The notes under the pieces were generated by a model. That model searched no databases, had not been told where the DNA came from, and was given only the letters and a program-made list of their open reading frames with translations. A stretch of DNA of 64,000 nt, from NCBI RefSeq assembly GCF_040054535.1, contig NC_090789.1, forward strand, positions 1,217,697-1,281,696. Reading direction: 5' to 3'. Below, piece by piece: positions 54,518-64,000 of the stretch. The stretch's first letter is position 1; every line of letters begins with the position of its first letter. This DNA is from Antennarius striatus. Taxonomy: Eukaryota > Chordata > Actinopteri > Lophiiformes > Antennariidae. The translations under genes and the position numbers were made by a program.

Positions 54518-55286
54518 TGTCGATCCTCCAGATCGTGTTTCAAGTTATGCAGATGACTCTCCGCTCTCTTCGCTAACCGTTCCTGTCCCCCCCCCACCTC
54601 CAGGACTTCACCGTGTCCACCGTCCCCGTCTGCGGCGGCGTGAGGCTGAGGAGCATCTGCTCCATGGGGGGGCCCGACACCATCGTCATCAGCAGCAGCA
54701 ACGGGGCCAAGAGGACGCTGAGGGTGAGTGTTTAAGGGCCGAGAACCAAAACCCCACAGGGAGTCCGTTCAGACTCGGCTGTTCCGTCCGCCCCCCTCCC
54801 ATCTCGTGTGTGTGTGTGTCCAGATGATGGAGCAGCTGACTGACCACCACTATGAGATCCTCACCGTCCCAGAAGAAGCGGCGGCTAACTGCCTTTACAT
54901 CCGCGGTCCGTCCAACCGGGACTTCCTGCTCCACCGGCCGGCGGACGAATGTCCCGACAGCGTCTCTGTGAGTCCGCTGCAGTTCAGCCCGGCGCCCAGC
55001 GGGGGGCGAGCTGCAGAATGACCTCCATCAACACCAGAAGTCATTGATTTTAAATTCTAATATTGAAAAATTACATTTAGTAAATTTTTGCATCTTTTTA
55101 AGTTTGTTTTCCAGAGCTTTTAAATGTTTTATCAGATGTTTGACGCGTTTCCTGTTTGTTCCGCAGGCCTTCCAGAAGCTGCAGGACTACACCCTCCTAC
55201 CGACGGCCTGCAGCGAGGCGTCCAAAGCGGGGGCCGCCCTCTCCTCGCTCTGCCTCCTCATCAACAGGAAGCACAGACATTTCTAA
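53718..55286 (+). CDS. ddah2: DDAH2, dimethylarginine dimethylaminohydrolase 2
   Basis: Coding exons: 53718-54029 (exon starts 53710), 54125-54313, 54604-54723, 54824-54967 and 55167-55286. A probable untranslated first exon ends at 53033. The protein, about 294 residues, starts [20 protein letters not shown] and has the pentein-fold features [60 protein letters not shown] and a C-terminal cysteine in [12 protein letters not shown], which aligns with the DDAH catalytic cysteine. The histidine of DDAH1 (in LHLKSFCSM) is arginine here (VRLRSICSM). DDAH enzymes degrade ADMA and so raise nitric oxide output, but DDAH2 activity is disputed. AATAAA at 55679-55684 is about 75 bases from the rps5 poly(A) signal. 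Confidence 0.95.
54424..54516. repeat. (CA)n then (TG)n in ddah2 intron
   Basis: A CA tract (about 54425-54472) and a TG tract (about 54486-54516) are separated by about a dozen bases and are complementary. Confidence 0.95.
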
Positions 55287-55776
55287 CCGGCAGGACGACG
55301 GCTCGCGGCGGAGAAACGAGTCGCGTCAGGTTTCCACAGGTTCAAGTTCACCATCGAACGTCCACCTGGTTTTATTCCCCACTATGACCCCCCCACTACG
55401 TTCTCACAACCCTTACACCACTGGTTAAACCTCAGCTTCACTGTTTTCACCTTTTAATCTTCACTAATCTCACGTTATTTCCCTTCACATCACAACCAGA
55501 ACTCGTTTCTTCGCTCACCGAACATATCGGATCCTGTTGGGAGACTTTTATTTTGAAGGAACTGTGGTACCGCGCTGAGTCAGCGAATCTGACAAGTTTT
55601 AATTGTTTTAACGGATGTTTTACTGACAGGCTGATGACGGGACTGTTTTTGAACGGCTTTAATGTTATGGATTTGATCAATAAATCTAACTGACGTCAGT
55701 CGAGTCGCTTCTGTGTGATTTAAAAAACAAACAAACCAGAAAACATTTCTTCAAATTTATTGTGAAAGCGTTTTTC

Positions 55777-57015
<1,239 letters not shown>

Positions 57016-57657
57016 CTGAGGATTAGATAGTATCATAAAATTAAGTGTAATACTTTATCAAGCAGCATGATAAACAGCAATAATCCCATACAGTTACTAA
57101 TTTAATCTACACTAACATAAAGGTAGCCCAGTTTTTATGCCGATGATCCCATAATCTATCCGTCATTTTTCACAAATATTAAACATATTAAAAAACATGT
57201 GAAATGACATTAATTTCAATAATAACATTATAATCTACCTTTAAGGCCCGATTTGAAGCCTGACTGTATTAGCTTAGCTTCACGTAACGTTAGCTAACCT
57301 TAGCGGTGTCCGTTAACAAGCTAGCCAATGCCAATAGATTTACATTATAAACAGTTGTGTTTCGTACTTTAAGGCAAACAGTCCTATTCGTCATTAAATT
57401 TGGTGAAACTGAATGCTAACCGTGCTACCTGTCGCTAAGAATCATCAACATGCCCCATCCACATGTGTTAGCGCGTTAGCCGCATGCTAACGCTCAGCGC
57501 CGTTGTGTTCATCGGGCAACATTTGAGGGAATAAAGTCACTTTACAGCAAAGCTAACGTGTTTTATTCTTCCTGACCGGACGGGCGGATCCACCGCGGAT
57601 GATTTAATCCTGTTTGAGTCCGTTTTTTAAATTCCGACGGGAGAAAAAGGAGATTAA

Positions 57658-57720
57658 TTCACTCACTTGTGTTCGCCGTTCGGTGCCACACTTCTCAGAG
57701 ACGGAAAAGGGCCTTCACGG
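57658..57720 (-). promoter_or_regulatory. rps5: rps5 untranslated first exon and start region
   Basis: On the minus strand the segment begins in a pyrimidine run (CTTTTCCGTCTC) and ends ACACAA before the donor GTGAGT. Its last A completes the start codon with TG of the next exon. Confidence 0.6.
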
Positions 57721-58924
57721 GGCGCCGCGCGCAGATATCCGGTGAGGTGGCCGGCTACTTCCTGTGCGCAAGGCATGCCGGGAAATGTAGTGTATGTCCC
57801 TAACGGCCGTTTCCATCCGATTATAGCACAAGCGAGCGATGGAAAGTGTTCATTACATTATAAAAAGTGACATCAGAATGAGAAAATGGATTTTGCAAAT
57901 AAATAATTATAAATTCAAATTCAAACAAGCGGAATTAATCAAACCGTACCATTCACTCACAGAATTGTAGGTTTAACAGCAGTATTAAACATCAAGTAAT
58001 AAAATTAAACCCTATTTAGCCTCATTTACGGTATATTAAGAAAAAGAGATAAACTGTTTTTAACATAATTAAAATTAAGTAAATAATACATGCATATACA
58101 GCAAATTAGAATGCTACATTTGAGTGTTTTATTTGTATAGATGTTTCCTGTACCGACTGGACAAATAGATTGCAAGAGTAGATATTTAAAACTTTTATTG
58201 TGCTGACAACATTTGACACATTTTTATTGGCAAATGAAATTTCGTAAAAATTGTACAATCGTGTCAAAATAGTCACTTCAGTTGAGTTTTTAAAAATTGT
58301 CCATAACCATATCTGTTGTTTATAAAGCACAAAAAACTCAAGACATCCCCTAAATTACATCATAACATATAGTTATTTTCTTCTTCTACGCAGTCAGATC
58401 AATTAATTTGCACAAGAAACATTAAACAGGATTCAACAATATCAGCGACAGTACTTCAAATTTAAAAGCTTTAAAATAGCATAATTCCTCATATTGGTAT
58501 CATTTCCCTTCTCTTCTTGTGGAAAAAAAAAATCACTTCTTATTTTTTTCACTTTAGCTTTTTAAATTGTCCTTTTTGAAAGCATCCACTGTTAGAACGA
58601 CGGTTGGGGTAGAACCCAACAGGACGGTCGCTCTGACGCCTGAGGTATCTAAAAGCACTGGGAGGGAAGCTCCGCCCCTTTCGCCAGCCTCCATCCCTCC
58701 ATCCGTTTGACCTCCGTTGCTAAAGACGGACGACGGCAGCACTTTGGTTTGGGACGTAAAACAAGGAAACACGTTTAAGGCTCGATCTACTGACAAAAAA
58801 ACAACCTTCAAATCAGACGATCACATTAAAACAGGTTAAAATGATTAAAACGTACAAATTACTGCATCATCAGACGGGATGAGTCGCTCAGGCACTAGAG
58901 TGTTTTGTGTTTGAGGTATGCATG

Positions 58925-59020
<96 letters not shown>

Positions 59021-59841
59021 TAAATACTGTACGTTAGGGTTCTTTGTGCTTCAAAGGGGACAAAAATCTCAATTTCATCGACATTAAAGGAGCATTTCAC
59101 CAAGTTTTACACAAGATCAGCTGCTTCCAGGGGTTTGATTCAAACCTGAGACCAAAAATGAAGTTAAATTATTAAAAATAAAGGTATTTCAGCCTCTCTT
59201 ACGCTGATTTTTGATCCCTTCCTGTTTCGTCCCTTCTTCAGTTTTACATTAGCATCGTGCTAAGTTGCTGAAATGCTCCTTCGATGTCAGATTTTAACAG
59301 TAGTTCCAGAGTTTATTCAAACCTTTTATTCTTGTCGCTCCTGACAGTTTGAGGTTTGTGCATCTGATATTTGGATAAACTTCCACACTTGTTTTGTTAT
59401 AAACATCTGAAGTGTTGAACTCTGAATTTTACAGCGCAGACGGGTGGATTTATTCCCTTTGAGCTCGGCTAGCTGTCCAGCGTTCTGATATGTTAGGCTA
59501 ACTAGCTGCTAGCCTTAGTGTTAGCGATCTTCTTATGATTCCTCCAAGAGAAAGAACCAGTTTCCAAACCGTCAACGCTTTTCTCTAAAAACTATCTTGT
59601 AGTCACTGGAATGAGCAGAAAAAGCTCAAACACAAGCCCCGCCCACAGGAAGTCCAAGGACAAACAAACGCTGGCAGTACGTTTGACTGTGAACGCACCT
59701 CTGAATGCTGTAATCTAGAAAATGAGATTAAACCCATAGAAGTTTGGAATAAATCTACAGTAGTTTCATCAAAAGTGGATGAATTCAACGTGTAAAACTG
59801 ATTTGTGTATCTGTGTGTGCTGGAAGAGTTTGTTTGTGTGT
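57721..59841. other. Spacer upstream of rps5 and ppt2 3' UTR
   Basis: AT-rich sequence with no supported gene. A long (CA)n tract lies at 58926-59017. Part of it is presumably ppt2 3' UTR, but no poly(A) site could be chosen among several. Confidence 0.45.
58926..59017. repeat. (CA)n microsatellite
   Basis: Pure CA tract of about 90 bases, possibly inside the ppt2 3' UTR. Confidence 0.95.
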
Positions 59842-60329
59842 TTACACCAGCCACTTCTCCATGCATGTGTGGAAAACTGTCTCGTTGGAGTGCCAGAACA
59901 CGTGTTCCACCCCGGGAACGGAGCAGATGATCAGATCGCCGCGAGCCGCCAGCGTCTTCAGGCCGAAGACGTCACTCAAATACAACTGGAAGGGAGGAGG
60001 AAGAGGAAGAAGAGGAAGAGCGGGGCTGAGGATCAGTTTTACACACATAGAACAAAAACACATAAAACTAAACAATAAAACGCAGCTTGAATCGTTCCTG
60101 ATGTCGAGGAAAGATGGAAAAACTTTTATTTATACATCAGTTCCGTCTGAAGATTCACAACCAAACCAGTTGGAACTGGAAACGTTCCTGAAGTCCTGCC
60201 AGCTCACAGACGGTGTATTGTTTCCATAGCAACCGCTCCCTGTGCTCGCGCCCCGACTGATAGCTGTACGTGAGTTTATGACTCCAGAGGACAAAACGGC
60301 GTTTGAAGAACTTAACATTTAACAGCGTC

Positions 60330-60369
<40 letters not shown>

Positions 60370-62413
60370 TTTTTCACCCACATCTTGGTTCTGCATCTCC
60401 ACAACAGTCTCATTGTCGTCATAAAATCCAAACTGGCTGTAAAACCAGAGAAACAGAGAAATAAAGATTAAACAAGTGAGCAAAGGTCAAGTAATGCATG
60501 AAAAAAACTAAAAACTATATAAAAAATATTTTAAAATCATTAAAATAAATAAAAATACAACCATGGATATAAAGGAGAAACCTTTTTGGATTTTTTTTTT
60601 TTGCAGGAAGTCAGTGCTGACTTTTACGAGGTGCTCCTGAACTCACCTGGACTGCCAGGGCGTGATGACGCCGTCGTCCGGTCCTCCAACCAGAACCAGC
60701 TTGTTAATCTTCAGGAAGTTCTTCTTCCACTCTGGGATGGAGACACAAACCTGTTCAAACCAGCTGCTGAACAAAGTCCGACTTAAATAAACTTCACATG
60801 ATTTTATTTCTGATGACCTCAAATCGAAACAGGAAACAGATTGACTATTATAAATTCTTGTGGAGTCGTGACTTTAGAACTGGTGATCACATGATCACAG
60901 ACCTACTGCGGGTCACACACACAGTCGATACGGGTCGGTTTGACCCGGGAGGAATGTGCTGACCTGATGAATTTGGATTGATCCTCTCGCTGTTGAGTAG
61001 AGCCAGATAGTCACTGTTGTTCAAGTATAGGTCTCTGTGGTGGGGGTCTGGGGAGGGGACAGGGGTCAGACACGGCTCCCAGAACGCGTTCAGGTCGTTA
61101 CCAGTGGAGGAGTCTCACCGTTCCAGTAGTTGCAGATGGAAACCCTCTGACCGAAGGCGGTGTAGCAGAGGTGGTAGAGGTTGGATTTGACAAACTGAGG
61201 GAAAAGGTACTTCAGGTAGTCGGTGTCTGGGAGGAAGCAGGAGAGAAACGGGGTTCAGCCGGATGCATCGGGGTTCACAGCTCGTCGCGGCGCCGCTGAG
61301 CCTCACCTCCATACTGGCCGGCCTGAGGCGACGACAGGGAGATGAAGGAGTGAACGTTGTGATCCGACAGCGTGGAGACGATTCCTCTGCAGACCAGCCC
61401 GCCTGCGGACAAAAAAATAGTCCCGTCAAGCATTTTAACGACTCAATTCCGACACAAACGACCACTGAAGAAGAAGAAACGGACGCAAATGGGATTCACC
61501 CTTCAGTCGGTGAGGTGCCAATGTTTGAAAGACAAGAAACAGAAGTCAATCACACAAATAATTCAGATTTTAGAAGCTATGATTTTTCACAATTGTCAAA
61601 ATTGTCACCGATTACAGTATTTTCCGCACTTTAAGGCGCACTTAAAGGCCTTTCATTTTCTCAAAAACTGATAGGGCACCTTATAATCAAGCGCGCCTGA
61701 TAGTGCGGAAAATACAGCAATGTCAGCAAATTGTTTCAGCTCCACGCTGCAAAAAATGTAAACTCAGTAAAAACGGCTTCTCGTTATTATATTGCATGTT
61801 ATGTTTGAGTTTCAGTGTCTTATCAGCGAGGAGAAAATACGTGACAGAAATAATAAAACTTGAAATTCCCCACAGCAGCGGTGATATCAGAGTTCCTTGT
61901 TTGCTGACCTCCCGCCTGAGCCTTAAACACAACCCCCAGCGATAAATTCACCGACCCTGAGAGTAGCAGATGAAGTGAACGCCGTCGGCGGCGTTCTGCA
62001 TGATGGGGTAGATGGCTGCCTTGAAGCCCTCCACCTGCTTCCACATGGGCTCCAGGCTGGCGCTCCTGTCGAACAGGTCGATCACCGTCACGTTGGTCCC
62101 AGGATGAGACTGCATAGAGATGGGTTCAGGTCCCCATAAGGAACGACACGCAAACACACACACACACACACGCACACACAAACCTGTACATTCAGATGTC
62201 TGTGAGGATTTTGAGCTCCACAGCCCGTACAGACGCGTTCCGGACACTCACCTCGTTTATGAACCGCTGTAGGTTCTTAAAATCCCCCGAAGAGTCGAAC
62301 AAACCGTGAACGATGACCACCGGCTTGTAGCCGAACGCCGCAGCCCAGAGGCAGGCACCGAGGAGCGGGTAGAGGAGCCAGCAGGCTCCGCTGCTCCTCA
62401 CCGGTGTGGACAT
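59842..62413 (-). CDS. ppt2: PPT2, lysosomal palmitoyl-protein thioesterase 2
   Basis: Eight minus-strand exons: 62252-62413, 61956-62109, 61307-61402, 61119-61226, 60964-61047, 60647-60731, 60382-60436 and 59842-59985. A leader ([20 protein letters not shown]) precedes the alpha/beta-hydrolase core: [17 protein letters not shown] (oxyanion region), the nucleophile motif [36 protein letters not shown] (acid region) and [10 protein letters not shown] with the catalytic His, ending EKWLV. PPT2 removes long acyl chains from thioesters in the lysosome. There is an N-glycan site in LNNSDY and others. PPT2 lies in human MHC class III, which fits clic1 and ddah2 nearby. Confidence 0.95.
60330..60368. 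repeat. (TG)n microsatellite in ppt2 intron 7
   Basis: TG tract of about 39 bases beside the exon ending at 60382. Confidence 0.95.
61613..61718. mobile_element. Palindromic non-autonomous DNA transposon (ppt2 intron 2)
   Basis: Inverted ends ACAGTATTTTCCGCACT and AGTGCGGAAAATACAGC enclose GGCGCACTTAAAGGCCTTTC and GCACCTTATAATCAAGCGCG. It is about 105 bases and has no coding capacity. It resembles a short element seen in many vertebrate genomes, and a decayed half lies at 7625-7684. Confidence 0.7.
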
Positions 62414-62719
62414 GGTCGACAAGAACAAATTGAAATTAATTTAAAAACCTAAAAGACGTTAAAATGAACACATGAGTTCGGTTAACGCTGCGTTTCCTGC
62501 TTCAGTCCCATTTCTGTCCGTTGGGTCGCGTCCCTTACGTAACCCGCTGCACACCGTGTTTATTGTTATTAACACCGAGCAGCTGCCGTAGTTTCCGTCG
62601 CTCGCTTCCGGTTTCAAGTTTAAACCAATGGGGATACATTTAACGTCATTTCCGGCTACTTCTAGTCCAATCATCAGCTTACAATAATAACGCCCTCTTT
62701 TTTTTTCACCCACGCAGGA

Positions 62720-63480
62720 AGCAGCGAGTTATTAGTTGTTTATTCAGCTGTTATTTTACTGTAATGTAATACATCATAATAAAATTATGTGATAAATTAT
62801 AATCTAATAAATTATACTATTATAATAAAATAAATTATGTAATAAATTATACCATAATATACATTATTGTGTAATAAATTATACACTATAATTCAATTAT
62901 GTAATAAATTATGTAATAAATTATATTAAAATGCAATAAATTGTTTAATAAATTATTCTATAACACAATCAATTATTGTGTCATAAAATGTTGTTACAAA
63001 TAATTTTATAATTTCGATTTAAAATCATAATTTTAACGTGTAAAATTATTTCATAATAAATTGTAATGAATTGTGTCGTAAATTGTCATTAATGCAATTA
63101 TGTAATTAATTATAAACAGGTAAAGTCTTTTTTCTATTTTTAGACATGCAATGTTAAATTGAAAACTACCCTCTTAATTGTTCCACTCAAGATTGACAAG
63201 CTTCTACTTGATTTGACTGCTTTCAGACATTTTCAGCTTCAAATTAGCTTCAGATCGAGTACATTTCTCCAAGAAATGATCGGATCACCCCCACCTATCG
63301 GTCAGTTTGTTTGTTTTTTCAAATAGCAGACAGGAAGAAAGGTTATGGTCACAAGGCATGATTTTTTTTTTTCAATCATCACTTTAAAGATGTGGGATCA
63401 TTTGGAATCGGTTGAATAAAAGCATCAAAGCTGAGAATATCTTAAGCCTCAAAAAACAAACTTGAAACGGGGATTCATGT
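62720..63480. other. AT-rich spacer between ppt2 and the right-end gene
   Basis: The part 62760-63120 is built of loosely repeated AATAAATTAT units, a degenerate AT minisatellite. Nothing coding is seen. Confidence 0.6.
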
Positions 63481-63883
63481 AACAAACTTTATTTATATCA
63501 GTCGTACAGATGGAGAGAAAAACACACCAACAAGAAAATCCTCTCATAATACAGAAACAAACAGTCTGGCGTCGGGTCAAAGCTTCAGAATAAAAGCATC
63601 GCAGAAATCTGCTGCTCGCCTTAAAGCTGGTGAACGGAGTGCCAACGTGTCGAACACACGTCTTGATGCTGGTTCCCCATACCGGAGTGTCACGCCGGCT
63701 TTAAGCGGCGGCGTGGAAGCATTAGATGCTGGCGCTAGAAAACTAAACGAAAAGATTTATTCACGCTTCTGGCAAAACATTCTTTAAAAAAAAATCAAAC
63801 GCACCCCAGTCATCGATAACCCCCCCTTGACGCATGCACAAAGAGAACCCCCCCGTCCCCATGGACACGTATAACAAGCGGCC
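63481..63883 (-). other. Probable 3' UTR of the right-end gene
   Basis: A reverse-strand AATAAA lies at about 63487-63492, and the stop codon of the partial gene is at 63884-63886. This fits a 3' UTR of about 400 bases. Confidence 0.5.
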
Positions 63884-64000
63884 CTACACGGTGGGCTGCA
63901 GCAGCTCCTGGAGCTGACACAAGGTGTCCCTCAGGGTGACGGCGAGCGTCTCGGCGTGCGTCTCCTCGCAGCAGTTGAAGGCGGTGATGGAGAAGTGGAC
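63884..64000 (-). CDS. Partial C-terminal exon of an unidentified gene
   Basis: Thirty-eight residues are visible before the stop: VHFSITAFNCCEETHAETLA, then VTLRDTLCQLQELLQPTV. The frame has a strong coding composition, and a likely poly(A) signal lies about 400 bases downstream. I do not recognise the protein. It could be the next class III-region gene after ppt2. The rest lies beyond the window. Confidence 0.5.
   Translation of the reverse strand, partial: VHFSITAFNCCEETHAETLAVTLRDTLCQLQELLQPTV

Overview
The window looks like nuclear DNA of a compact-genome percomorph teleost (pufferfish-like gene density, but the species cannot be read from the sequence). Genes are split by short spliceosomal introns with clear GT-AG signals. 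(CA)n tracts and fish-type dispersed repeats are frequent, and the proteins match vertebrate families closely. I assembled exons by eye from reading frame, splice sites and remembered human orthologues, so exon ends are good to a few bases at best.

Layout. 0.1-7.1 kb holds three immune-looking genes: a PARP/ART-like gene with an ISRE-type site upstream (+), a one-domain Ig receptor with a membrane segment (-), and a two-domain, cysteine-poor Ig protein with a GPI-type tail (+). 8.0-14.5 kb is vps52 (-, 20 exons), sharing a short CpG promoter with rps18 (+, 14.8-17.2 kb). ring1 (-, 18.3-20.8 kb) lies tail to tail with rps18. 21.7-38 kb is gene-poor and repeat-rich. It carries a tandem family of three small GPI-type mucin-like genes (-) plus a decayed fourth promoter copy. 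meaf6 (-) and stpg1 (+) sit head to head at 38.3-43.5 kb. Then follow clic1 (+), a Ly6/uPAR gene (-), ddah2 (+), rps5 (-) and ppt2 (-). A partial unidentified gene (-) runs off the right end.

Context. VPS52, RPS18 and RING1 are neighbours in the human extended MHC class II region. CLIC1, DDAH2, the LY6G6 genes and PPT2 lie in human MHC class III. The window is therefore very probably part of a teleost MHC-related region, with meaf6, stpg1 and rps5 as additions whose human orthologues are on other chromosomes. The Ig, Ly6, mucin-like and PARP-like genes suit such a setting. The housekeeping genes act in endosome-to-Golgi tethering (vps52), translation (rps18, rps5), Polycomb H2A ubiquitination (ring1), NuA4 acetylation (meaf6), lysosomal thioester cleavage (ppt2) and GST-fold/chloride channel chemistry (clic1).

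Main points for a second look: two U12-type introns in vps52, one AT-AC and filled by a minisatellite; two paralogous box H/ACA snoRNAs in rps5 introns with compensatory changes; an intron-split start codon in rps5; loss of the catalytic-position histidine in ddah2; the mucin-like cluster; and the Ig/ART-like genes at the left end.
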